NCBI GenBank assembly: GCA_000310025.1
Contig: FN649742.1
Location: 4,848,162 to 4,863,238, forward strand
DNA length: 15,077 bases
Direction: 5' to 3'
Origin: Ectocarpus siliculosus
Lineage: Eukaryota > Sar > Phaeophyceae > Ectocarpales > Ectocarpaceae
Below are positions 7,140 through 14,974 of the stretch, in pieces. The translations under genes and the position numbers were made by a program. The notes under the pieces are model-generated. The model saw nothing but the letters and a program-made list of their open reading frames with translations. It was not told where the DNA came from and made no database searches. The stretch's first letter is position 1, and each line of letters starts with the position of its first letter.

Positions 7140-7333
7140 GTGAGCAAAGCATGTGGGCGGAGAGGGAGGTATCCAGAAACACTGTTGCTGTTGTTGTTGT
7201 TGTTGACGCGTTCACGATGCTGATATTGCCCCTCCTCGTTGTTGCTATCTTTGTCGTTGTCATGGGCTCTGTTGCCCCTGGCGCTGATGCGATTGCACCC
7301 TTCTGTCTTTCGCCTGCCGGCTTTGTTCTCTAG
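7140..7333 (+). repeat. Within-module intron, copy 3
   Basis: It begins GTGAGCAAAGCATGTGGGCG and holds the same GTT run, the ACGCGTTCACGATGCTGATATTGCC block and a TTTGTTCTCTAG end. Copies 1 and 3 are more alike than either is to copy 2 in the central part. Confidence 0.9.
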
Positions 7334-7523
7334 GGTCACCCTCTCCGCAGCAGAGGGCCGAACGGGCCAGGCGGTGGCCAAGGTCGGGCAGCTCCAGTGC
7401 CAGGTGGAAGAGCTGCGGGCAGCGCTGGAGGCCGCGCACCTCGAAGGCACGGCGGGAGAGGCCGTCATTGACAGGGCGAAGGTGGAGGCGGAGAAGCTGC
7501 GGAAGGAGCTGAGCGCACAGCAG
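7334..7523 (+). CDS. Coiled-coil module 3, second exon
   Basis: Phase 2 in, phase 0 out (CAGCAG|GTGTGT). It encodes VTLSAAEGRTGQAVAKVGQL, then QCQVEELRAALEAAHLEGTA and a C-terminal VEAEKLRKELSAQQ. The centre resembles module 2 and the QxQVEEL piece resembles module 1, so it looks like a blend of both, as expected from unequal exchange. Module 3 totals 76 residues. Confidence 0.85.
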
Positions 7524-7787
7524 GTGTGTGTTTTCACTATTATCATCGACCGCGCAAACAGGCTGGCCAATGAAACATAGCAAAACACTTTCCAACCAAA
7601 GGGTAAGGATTCTACCGACAGGGGGGATGCAGGAGTTGGACTTCACTGTCCTGCTTCTCGTTCTCCCATGCTAACGTCGTCTCCCTGCACTGGGTTGCCT
7701 TCTATTCGAACGCACTTTACGCTAGGGTGTGTGGGTATTCAGTGTGTGGATTGGTTGGCAGGGAGCGTGTTGTCGTGGTGGTGTAAG

Positions 7788-8071
7788 GAATGAACTGCTA
7801 AACAGTGGCTTGGGTAGACCGAGGTAACGAGCGGCAGCAGAATCCCTCTCTCCTGCTGCAGGTGACGCGTTGTTTGTGTTTTTCGGCTAGAAGGAAGAAT
7901 GACCATTTTCTTTCATCTCTCAGAAGGCGAAACATTGATTGACCTGTTGACAGCGAGGTGTGTGACTGTTTTCGTTGGCTTCCGCCGTTGATTCTGTTTC
8001 TGTCCCTTGCTTGTTCACTTACTTTGAAGCTTATCCCGTGTGTGCTTTCCCTGCATCGGGTGTCTCGACAG
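7788..8071 (+). repeat. Intron-tail repeat, copy 5
   Basis: The landmarks recur in order: GAATGAACTGCTAAACAG, CTTGGGTAGACCGAGG, GACGCGTTGTTTGTG, GGCTAGAAGGAAGAATGA, AAGGCGAAACATTGATTGAC, GCGAGGTGTGTGACTG, CCCTTGCTTGTTCACTTAC and an end TGTCTCGACAG. It sits in the 548-bp intron 7524-8071, whose first ~260 bp show nothing recognisable beyond (from 7725) a GTGTGTGGGTATTCAGTGTG block shared with 4400 and 8880. Confidence 0.8.
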
Positions 8072-8101
8072 GACCTTGCGCGGCAGGCCGCGCTTCGTCC
8101 G
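8072..8101 (+). CDS. Possible 10-codon micro-exon (DLARQAALRP)
   Basis: Acceptor GTCTCGACAG ends at 8071 and donor CCG|GTGACA begins at 8102, phase 0 to phase 0. The ten residues copy the start of the exon at 3894 (GLPRQDALRR) and that at 8311 (RLGRHYALGW). It may be included as a micro-exon or may be a relic skipped by splicing. Inclusion keeps the frame either way. Confidence 0.4.
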
Positions 8102-8116
8102 GTGACACGCCGGGGC

Positions 8117-8310
8117 GCTGGCGACGCGTTGTTTTTATTGCGGTTAGGGTTAACAGTCACGTTTCTTTTGTCTTTCAAGCGACGAAATATCAAATTGGTG
8201 TTTTTGACGGCAAGGCGTGTGACTGTTTGGAGGCCTTCACTCGTTTTTGCCGTTGCTTTTGTTTCTGCCCCTTGCTTTCTCTGCCCCGGTTGCCCCGGTT
8301 GTCTCGATAG
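8117..8310 (+). repeat. Intron-tail repeat, copy 6
   Basis: TGGCGACGCGTTGTTTTTAT parallels GGTGACGCGTTGTTTGTG at 7860. GACGAAATATCAAATTGGTG, GACGGCAAGGCGTGTGACTG and TTGGAGGCCTTCACTCG follow in the same order as in the other copies, and it ends TTGTCTCGATAG. The segment fills nearly all of the 209-bp intron between the micro-exon at 8072 and the exon at 8311. Confidence 0.8.
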
Positions 8311-8862
8311 CGCCTCGGCCGGCATTATGCGCTTGGCTGGTTGATCCAGCGGGTCGCCCGCTCTCACCAGCGACAGATCTCGGCCTTCTGGCGCTGGAGA
8401 CTGGCGCCGGCGCCGTCTACCGCCGCAATCCTGAGGCCGCGGGAATGGGAGGAGAGCATCGGGAGCGGGACTGTGGTCGCGGAGACCGCCCTCAGGAGGC
8501 GTGACGCCAGCGCTGAGCCGGCGACCGCCCGGGTCAAAGAAGAACGCCAGGAACTGCCGTACACTGGAACAGCTTCCGACACCAGTGCCACCGCCACCGC
8601 TACCGCCCCCCAAGCCGCGGTGACCACACTTGCCGCCGACCTCCGAACCCAGTCCGAGACAGCGGCGTCGGACGAGGTCGGGCAGGAGGAAGGGGAGGCC
8701 CCGCACTGCGGGACGTGGGCGGTGGCGGATAGGGTCCAGGATCTCGAGCGGAAGGAGGAGGAGGAGGTCCGCAGCCAGAGGGAGGACGAGAACGCTCGCG
8801 GGAAGGAGTCGTCAAGGCAGCGGGAGGGGCTGAGGACGGCGGCGCAGGAGGACGCGAAGCAG
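8311..8862 (+). CDS. Large coiled-coil exon with WRWRL motif (184 aa)
   Basis: 184 codons, phase 0 at both ends (acceptor GTCTCGATAG, donor AAGCAG|GTGTGT). Its start RLGRHYALGWLIQRVA then RSHQRQISAFWRWRL aligns with one gap to the exon at 3894 (RSRQREVSVFWRWRL), which fixes the acceptor at 8310 over the CAG at 8349. The middle is Thr/Ala-rich and less helical (TSATATATAPQAAVTTL). The end is a highly charged coil: VQDLERKEEEEVRSQRED then KESSRQREGLRTAAQEDAKQ. It closes the coiled-coil array as its mirror partner opened it. Confidence 0.8.
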
Positions 8863-9412
8863 GTGTGTGGTGTGTGTGGTATTCGGAGTGTGTGTGTGGG
8901 AAGGGGAGCTTCTTTTGTCGTCGTGTTTGGGGGTGTGTGAGCGGTAAAACTGCTACATAGAGCGCCTTGGGCGGACATGAACAGGGCAACATTGGCGGTC
9001 ATCCGTATCAGCCACAGGGGCGGACGCATATTCAGAGGTGCAAGCAAAGCAGGTTGACGTCAAATGAGGATGGCGCCAAACGCGTGCGTGTCTCTATTGT
9101 GAAAACCAGGAGCAATACCAAGCTTGTTGATGCTACGATCAACCTCGATACAACACGCCTCTTTGTAGAACAGCGATTTCCCCGCATAGCTTCCGAAAGA
9201 GATATAAGAGTCGGCATGCAGCTAGACCGGGACAAGTGTCTTGCCTTTGGGCAAAACTTCGTTTCGACACAGGAGTATATACACCTCACACACCTTTCCT
9301 CCCCCTCCCCCCTTTGTTGCCATGATCTCGGGACACGCTTGTGTACTTAACGGACGCGACGAAATGTACTTGTTTACCTTGGGACTCGTTGGGATACTGG
9401 TTTTTTCTCCAG
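8863..9412. other. Intron with the start of a seventh intron-tail repeat
   Basis: The first ~120 bp (GTGTGTGG, GGTATTCGGAGTGTGTG, GGAAGGGGAGCTTC, GCGGTAAAACTGCTACATAG, GCGCCTTGGGCGGACAT) match the intron after 3894-4376 and copies 3-5. Similarity then stops. A plus-strand frame stays open over 8967-9350 and includes the plausible-looking VRVSIVKTRSNTKLVDATIN, but no splice pair gives a phase-consistent exon, so none is called. The interval ends TTTTTTCTCCAG. Confidence 0.5.
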
Positions 9413-9485
9413 GTGCCGAGCGGGAGGACACCCGAGGATGCTGCTGGTGCTGGTGGTGGTGGTGGTTCTAGTGGCAGTGGCGATG
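9413..9485 (+). CDS. Gly/Ser-rich linker exon, copy 1
   Basis: Phase 0 in (TTTTTTCTCCAG), phase 1 out (GATG|GTGAGT). It encodes VPSGRTPEDAAGAGGGGGSS then GSGD, a flexible linker. It joins the exon at 9767 through a split G|GA (Gly) codon. Its counterpart with the same phases is the exon at 10665. Confidence 0.55.
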
Positions 9486-9766
9486 GTGAGTTGACCGATC
9501 GTTCTGGAGATGTGCCCCGTGTCTCACGAGACGCCTTGTACCGTCGAAGGTGCACGAGGAATTGCAGCTCAAGTCGCTTTTGCAAGCTGGGACGATTTGA
9601 AACTATCGAGTGACGTGCTCAGTTTGTTGTACCATCTAGGAAGCGCTACGTGTAGCGGCGGAACGAGCGCCCGTCGCCAACCCCGGGTCCCGGTGTCCCG
9701 ACAAACATTCTGATCTTTTTTTCGGTGTTAACAGGCTCTATATTCTTGGTCCCTCCTCTTTTGCAG

Positions 9767-9957
9767 GACTGAGGGCGTCCGTCTTGGGAGAGGAGAGCTC
9801 GGGCCGGTTTTCCTCGACACCAGCACCCGCGTCATCGCCCGTGTGCCGTGGACATTCGTCCCCCCAAACAGGGGAGACTGGGTTCGCCACGGCCAGGGGC
9901 GGAGGCGGGGCCGGCTGTGTGCCCGGTGCCACCCGGCAAACGGAGGGGGGAGAGACG
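9767..9957 (+). CDS. Low-complexity linker exon, copy 1
   Basis: Phase 1 in (CTCTTTTGCAG), phase 0 out (GAGACG|GTGAGT). In the frame set by the preceding exon it reads LRASVLGEESSGRFSSTPAP, then a Ser/Gly/Thr-rich stretch ending RQTEGGET. A second open frame (VIARVPWTFVPPNRGDWVRH) does not fit the phase. The exon at 11133 has the same phases and a similar end (CQGETA). Apparently disordered; no domain was recognised. Confidence 0.6.
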
Positions 9958-10664
9958 GTGAGTGGAGGAAGCGTTTCCTCACCAGCTGTCATCCTTCGGC
10001 AGATATAGCGCGAGGAGGCTGCTCCTAAACGTTTCGAAGGTGCAACATGTACTGTTGTTGCTGGGGGTGCTTGTATGAGGCAGGAAGTGATGGGTCCTAA
10101 ATGGCTGGTCGGTACCGGAGGCTGTAGTCGTTCGGGCGGCGGCTTTTGACTTATTCGGCATCTATGCCGATAGTACCGACCGTGTCGTGTTATCGTGTGG
10201 CTATGACACCGAGGTCACGCCCGCGGAAAGCCAGTCATCTCCCAGGGGCCGTTCGGTCCGAATGGTACGGGTGACAGTCTTGGGTGGCGACACACCCTCA
10301 GTTGTTCTTGGTCATGCTTACCTGTGCTCTGGTTACTTGTCTACTTTTGGTGTGTTGGTGTTTGTCGTTGTGTTGCCGCCTATTTTATAGACTACTTGGA
10401 CTTGTTTTTGTACTTGATTCGTTTCTGGGCGTCCTTTGGTCTGCGCGTGTTTGAGTGCGTCGTTCAAACTGTGTCTACCCTTACCCCCCAGCCGGCCTAC
10501 CTGAAGAGCCCCGACCGGGGGCCACACTGAAGAATCAAATGATTTTGTTTACACTAGAAAATGTTTGTTCTGTTGCCCTTCCAAACCCCACTTCACTCCC
10601 CCCCCCCCCGTCCTCGTGTCTTTGCGCTTCACGTATTTGCCCGGCGACCGAATTCTCGCGAAAG
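9958..10664 (+). other. Intron, partly duplicated downstream
   Basis: Its start (GTGAGTGGAGGAAGCGTTTCC then CTCACCAG) resembles 11303 onward. The block at about 10301-10463 is repeated at 11418-11575. A 12-base C run lies at 10598-10609. A CAG at 10489-10491 could be an acceptor, but the phase-0 reading after it meets TGA within 13 codons, so the 10664 acceptor was preferred. Confidence 0.45.
10301..10463 (+). repeat. Duplicated intron block, copy 1
   Basis: It runs from GTTGTTCTTGGTCATGCTTACCTG through TACTTG...TTTCTGGGCGTCCTTTGGT to GCGTGTTTGAGTGCG. The same landmarks recur in order at 11418-11575. Confidence 0.85.
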
Positions 10665-10782
10665 CCGATGACGAACTCGTCGGCACCGCCCATGTCTAAT
10701 GTTCGCGGCTCGTCGCCCCAAGTATTGGAGGGCTTGTCCGCGTCCAACATGACGTCGGCGACGGGCGACTCAGAGCTCCAGG
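10665..10782 (+). CDS. Ser/Met-rich linker exon, copy 2
   Basis: Phase 0 in after GAATTCTCGCGAAAG, phase 1 out (CTCCAGG|GTGAGT). It encodes PMTNSSAPPMSNVRGSSPQV then LEGLSASNMTSATGDSELQ, with a split G|GA to the next exon. The acceptor is AAAG, not CAG, and lies 55 bp after the C-rich tract, so the start is uncertain. The phase pattern 0-1 matches the exon at 9413. Confidence 0.5.
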
Positions 10783-11132
10783 GTGAGTCGCCTTTCCAAC
10801 AGGCATGGAAAAAAGAACAACGAGTTATCATGCTTAGGTTGCCTTGTACTTGTGGGAAGCGCACTGGAATATTTTTTGTATGTATGGCGCTTCGGGGTGT
10901 TGCGTTATCCCTCCGTCGACGCTTCGGTGCTGCGGCGTTGTGAAGGAATTTATGTTATCCAATGGGGTCGATCAAACTGCAAAGGCCGCGACGGTAGCTT
11001 GTCTGAGAATCTCGGTGGCCTTGCGCCAGGTGTCGTTCAACATGCTCTCTTTTACTTGTTGAGCTTGTTGGGCATGTGTGCTTCCGTTCCAAGACCTTCC
11101 ACGCCATTCGCGCTGTGTTTGGTGGGTTCCAG

Positions 11133-11302
11133 GACCGCCATCAGCTGCCTCCTCGTCGTCGCACATGAATGACATTGGCGACACGCTTCCTGGGAGAGCG
11201 GAGAACGGGTCCCACGCTGGCATTGACGGGGACAGGGCTGGTTCCCGGCCAGAAGCCATCCACACGTCGGAGGTCCGGTTGCCGTGCCAAGGGGAGACAG
11301 CC
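11133..11302 (+). CDS. Low-complexity linker exon, copy 2
   Basis: Phase 1 in (GGTGGGTTCCAG), phase 0 out (ACAGCC|GTGAGT). It encodes PPSAASSSSHMNDIGDTLPG, RAENGSHAGIDGDRAGSRPE and AIHTSEVRLPCQGETA. Polar and probably disordered. Same phases as 9767-9957 and a related donor-side sequence. Confidence 0.6.
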
Positions 11303-11781
11303 GTGAGTAGAATAATCTTGTCTCACCAGTTGCCACCCGGTCCTCTTTTGTGGCTGACGGGGACTCTTCTTGGGCAGTATATAGTAGCGCTTCGGTTTGT
11401 CCCCGTCATACATTCGGCTGTTCTTGGTCATGCGCACCTGCTTTCTGCTTTCGTGTCTATTGTATTATGCTTTAGTGTTGTTCGCTGCGGTGCTTTCCTG
11501 ATGGTTTCGTTCGCCGTTTCTTGTACTTGTTGCATTTTTTGGCGTCCTTTTGGTTTACGGCGTGTTTGAGTGCGCCATCCAGAGACATCCATGGTGGTAG
11601 TCGTGTTGTCTACATCGCTGCCGTGTGGTTGTCGCCAGCACGTTGCGAAGATGGTTGATTTTCGAGCACGGCCACCCCGCTCCTCTTGCTGGCCTACATA
11701 CAAGATTTCAATCCTGCCTCGCGTGCCGCGTCACCCTAGATGGAATATGCCTCTTTGTAAAACACGGTGCTCGTCGGTCAG
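11303..11781 (+). other. Intron containing the second copy of the intron block
   Basis: It begins GTGAGTAGAATAATCTTG. The block 11418-11575 repeats 10301-10463. Near its end, CTAGATGGAATATGCCTCTTTGTAAAACA resembles 9138-9173. It ends CGTCGGTCAG. Confidence 0.5.
11418..11575 (+). repeat. Duplicated intron block, copy 2
   Basis: It shares CTGTTCTTGGTCATGC, ACCTG, TTGTACTTGTTGCATTTTTTGGCGTCC and GGCGTGTTTGAGTGCG in order with 10301-10463. Confidence 0.85.
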
Positions 11782-11955
11782 GATGCAGTCCGGGACTTCT
11801 CGCCGTTCTTTCGGGACCACTTCGATGTCACCATCCGGCATGTTCCCTTGGAGTCTGCAGCTTACATCTCCGGGAAGGCTGAAGACGGGGTGGTTCACGT
11901 GGCCGCCGAGTGCTTCGAGCATGGCCTTCGCGTTTGTCGCGATGACGAAGTGAAG
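11782..11955 (+). CDS. KH-like exon 1 (58 aa, weak domain call)
   Basis: 58 codons, phase 0 at both ends (acceptor GTCGGTCAG, donor GTGAAG|GTACGA). An in-frame TAA upstream (11756-11758) rules out a much longer exon. The sequence includes DFSPFFRDHFDVTIRHVPLE, then SAAYISGKAEDGVVHVAAEC and FEHGLRVCRDDEVK. The order strand-(VPLESAAYI)-SGKAED-helix-strand resembles a KH domain in which the GxxG loop has become GKAE. This is a pattern reading only. If correct, it would bind RNA or act as a degenerate structural KH copy. Confidence 0.6.
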
Positions 11956-12263
11956 GTACGAACCGTGGTCTGCGCAAAGTCTTGTTCTAGAGCAATGTTC
12001 CCCCCCCAAGTGTGCTTGAGCGCATGGAATTAGTGATACGTTGAACGCAAAGTTTTATTGACTTTCTTGGTACACATGAGACCAGAAGGACCCCGTCACC
12101 GTTCGGGACCTGACGGACTCATGTCGGAACATTAATATTGCCTGCCGAGTTGATCGCTTGCCAGCAAGTGATGCAACCGGAAACTTGGGTGAACCAAAGC
12201 GAATGCCAGCGAACTCATCCCACCCAATGTGTCCCCTCACTTGCGGTCGGCCTGTCCAACCAG

Positions 12264-12680
12264 GCCGCGGATTTCCTTCTTCTGCGAGCCCGTGTCCGCT
12301 CGGCACGTGACCCGGACGGCTCGCAGTATTTGCTGCCGTTGGAGGTCAGCATCAAGCTGCGCAGGAGACTTCGTGATCTGGGCGACCTGTACGGAGTTGT
12401 GATCAACAGCGTGCCGGCGAGATCGGTGGGGCTTGGGTCTGGAGGTGGCGGCAGCGGCGGCGGCGGTGGGCTACCAGAATACCTTTGTTGTCCCGGGGTG
12501 GACACCGACGACAACACACAAGACCATCGCAAGGTTGTGCAGATCTGGGGTCTGCGGGACTGTGTTGTCGGCGCCTTTGACCGCGTGGTGGCCAGCTTGT
12601 TAGACAACATGGAGTACGTCGTCAAGCTTGGTTCCGTGGGTGCTGACGAGCTTAAAAGACTTAGATTCAAGGGAAAGAAT
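12264..12680 (+). CDS. KH-like exon 2 (139 aa, weak domain call)
   Basis: 139 codons, phase 0 at both ends (acceptor GTCCAACCAG, donor AAGAAT|GTGAGT). It contains LLPLEVSIKLRRRLRDLGDL, YGVVINSVPARS, a GSGGGGSGGGGG linker, HRKVVQIWGLRDCVVGAFDR and a final YVVKLGSVGADELKRLRFKG. The spacing strand-helix-strand-[insert]-strand(VVQIWG)-helix(VVGAFDRVVASLLD) is KH-like. The Gly-rich insert would fall in the variable loop, and there is no GxxG. The reading stays open upstream to 12138, but the CAG at 12261-12263 follows a pyrimidine-rich run and keeps the phase. Confidence 0.75.
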
Positions 12681-13200
12681 GTGAGTCTCACGCGACGCAC
12701 CGCAAACCAAGCCAGCAGCTGTTGGCGTTTAACGCCGTCTTGGGCCTGCACGCTGGTAGCGGAACGTTCCATGGTATTCGGACTAGGAGGGTTTAGTGGT
12801 ACGGTATGGGTAGAACGACGGGGCAGCCATACACTTTAACAGACGTTGAATGGCTTGCGGGCTGAACGAAGGTTCCGGTGGCTGTATCCCTGCGTTCCCC
12901 GCATAAAACGCATGTTAGAGATGTATGTTTAGCGTCCGCCCAACGCGTTGATTCCTTTGTTCGGCTACTTGTCGTAGGACAGGCAAAAAAACGGATAGCT
13001 GTTGACCCCGTTCTGTGGAGCCCTCGCTCGCGGGTTGTGGTACGCACATCAAAGACTCTCCTTTTGGTTCGGGGGGCACGCTGTTCGAGTTGGTGCTTTC
13101 GATGTCGGGAACGACGTCGTACATGAACGTTTTGATGTAATGATCTTGTTTCGAAACACGACCCTGTCCTTGTGGTACCGATGTTCAACGCCGTTGGCAG
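12681..13200. other. Intron, nothing recognised
   Basis: It runs from GTGAGTCTC to GCCGTTGGCAG. Several open frames occur on both strands, but none has paired splice sites in phase 0 or a recognisable product. Confidence 0.45.
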
Positions 13201-13329
13201 GTGAAGTACTTCACGGAAGGGGGCGTCACAGGGGTACGGATCTCGGGCAGACCTCACCTTTTTGCCGACGCAAATGTCAGCACAGTCCTGCAGTCCTTGC
13301 CGGAGAGGCTGCCGGATAAAGTGCAATGC
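13201..13329 (+). CDS. KH-like exon 3 (43 aa, weak domain call)
   Basis: 43 codons, phase 0 at both ends (acceptor CCGTTGGCAG, donor CAATGC|GTGAGT). It encodes VKYFTEGGVTGVRISGRPHL then FADANVSTVLQSLPERLPDK. Together with the end of the previous exon (YVVKLG...LKRLRFKGKN) it could complete another KH-like unit: helix, GVTGVRISG strand pair, helix. No other family was recognised. Confidence 0.65.
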
Positions 13330-14371
13330 GTGAGTGGATCGTATTCTGTCGCAGAGCGATTATGTGATTATGTACAGCAGCACTACCACCAAGGCGCTAG
13401 TAGACGCGTCCTGTGTTCAGACATTTTAGAAATCCATCCGAAAATGACATCTCGTCTGGGTAGGATCGCTCTCTGTCGTGATGTTGAATGAGTATCTGCA
13501 TAGATCTGGCAGACACCTGGCGAAACGGGCACATTGTTATTAGCTGCGAGTAAAAGAGGGAAGAGAGTGCTGAACTCTTCTCGCATTAAGAATCGAAGGC
13601 AACGTGCCGCAGGAGGGGAGGGTAGAGAGGGGCCCTTCTGTGTGACCACGGGTCGGAGAAAACGGCACTGGTGCTGTGAGCGCTGATTTGAAGTGAAGAC
13701 AAAAAAAAACAAACAAGTTCGTCTTGGATGAACCTACACAAGTGCCTAACCTAATGATTTGGGGCAGAAAGCTGGAGAAATAATTTGAGGAGGAAAGTGT
13801 AGTTGGATTGGCGATGGCCGAGAGGAAATTCAACAAAGCTCAAGTATCCAACGCTGTGGAGACGTTGTGTGCATCATGGTGTGCTCGTTCGTATTTTTCA
13901 CTTCCGCGGGCGCCCTACATCTTTTGTCTCTCATCTTCGAAGTCGTGACATCGCAAGAAATAGCTCTGAATGAGATGCGTGGGGCTGCTTGAATACGCCA
14001 ACCTCCAGCGAAGAGGGTGCTATTTTTGCTTTCTCGAAACGTTTTTTGAAACGTTTTTTGGGATGAAGAGTGGTGGCGGAGGCATCTCGTCGGGAGAGGG
14101 ACAACGTTTTCTACGATCTCGACTAAATGTATGTACGTTGGCCGCCGCCGCCGCCACCGCCGCCGCCTCCCCCGGCCTGAAGTCATGAAGTGGTTCGGCC
14201 TCATACGGACGATTCGTGCCTTGAGTATTCCCCAGATTAAACGGGTGACCTTGAGAATATACTGTATCATGGTGCGGCACCGTGTATGGTTGTACCTTGG
14301 CATGTTGGTTTACGAGCCCCCTGATGCAATGCGGTGTGCTTGCGTGTCGCAAACACCTTTGGCTCGTTCAG
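13330..14371. other. Long intron with simple repeats
   Basis: 1,042 bp from GTGAGTGGA to GGCTCGTTCAG. No exon with paired splice sites in phase was found. It contains a doubled GAAACGTTTTTT (14037-14060) and a GCC trinucleotide tract (about 14141-14167). A-rich and C-rich patches occur near 13690-13710 and 14165. An unseen exon here is possible. Confidence 0.45.
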
Positions 14372-14551
14372 GTGGACATGAAGTACACCGGCGCCATGCG
14401 AGCGCTCAGCAGGCCCTGGGCTATCGATGAGATCGCCCAAGCCAGCGGCATCGACCAGTCGCAAGTCAGAGTCACTCCGCAGTGGCAGAACAAGTGTATG
14501 CTGCTGCAGGTGCTGAAGCTCGGTGGCGACCGTGGGGCGATCCAGGGGATG
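14372..14551 (+). CDS. KH-like exon 4 (60 aa, weak domain call)
   Basis: 60 codons, phase 0 at both ends (acceptor GGCTCGTTCAG, donor GGGATG|GTGAGT). It encodes VDMKYTGAMRALSRPWAIDE, IAQASGIDQSQVRVTPQWQN and KCMLLQVLKLGGDRGAIQGM. The helix (IDEIAQASGID), strand (SQVRVTP), strand (LLQVLKLGG) and helix start (DRGAIQGM) follow the second half of a KH fold. Base composition and codon use look like those of the other exons. It is the last internal exon called with confidence. Confidence 0.75.
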
Positions 14552-14932
14552 GTGAGTCTCGAGTGTTGGCCCGCTTCGTGTCCAATCCAGGCATTTTCCG
14601 TGCTCTCTACATGTATGTATGTATGCAGGTTGGGTGCTCTTAGGCGAGGACACACTTGCAAGCTGAACTGTTACGACGGGAGTTGTGTTGGTTCCCTTTT
14701 GGTTGCGTAGTTTCACGTGCTCTTGCTTTTCGTTCGGTTGGTGGAGGAGGAAGTGGGTGCGGGGAGGCAACGGGTAGCTTCCAAGACGAGTGCTCATGTC
14801 AACACAACAAGCAGCTGTAGTGGTGGCCTTCCTCTCTCTCTCCCTCACGCACTAACGCCACGGGATAACGTCCTGTTGGGAGATTATTTTGTGGTGTGCG
14901 GCTGGGGATGGCCATGTACCTCGTCCAAGCAG

Positions 14933-14974
14933 GTTGATCGACGCCTGGCTTGGGGTTTGGTCGGCATACCTTAA
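14933..14974 (+). CDS. Possible terminal exon (13 aa and stop)
   Basis: After GTCCAAGCAG a phase-0 reading gives VDRRLAWGLVGIP and TAA. It is one candidate end for the gene. Another is the acceptor GTATGCAG at 14626-14628, giving four residues and TAG. The gene may also continue past the window. No polyadenylation signal decides between them. Confidence 0.25.
   Translation, partial: VDRRLAWGLVGIP

Noticed and set aside
8143-8155. GGTTAGGGTTAAC, resembling a telomere repeat
   Set aside because: A single occurrence. The homologous places in other intron-tail copies read GACTAGGATGA, GACTAGGATAA and GGCTAGAAGG, so this is chance drift.
3813-8310. Regularly spaced repeats that might suggest a CRISPR-like array
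   Set aside because: The repeats are 80-290 bp, diverged, and end at splice acceptors followed by coding exons. They are duplicated introns.
8350-8862. Exon start after the CAG at 8347-8349
   Set aside because: The TAG acceptor at 8310 gives 13 more residues that align with the start of the exon at 3894, so 8311 was chosen.
8364-9047. Minus-strand open frame of 227 codons
   Set aside because: It is Ser/Arg/Ala-rich, lies opposite the coiled-coil exon at 8311-8862 and has no recognisable motif. The plus frame has homology to 3894-4376.
12215-12772. Minus-strand open frame of 185 codons
   Set aside because: Antisense of exon 12264-12680. Pro/Ser/Arg low complexity, no motif.
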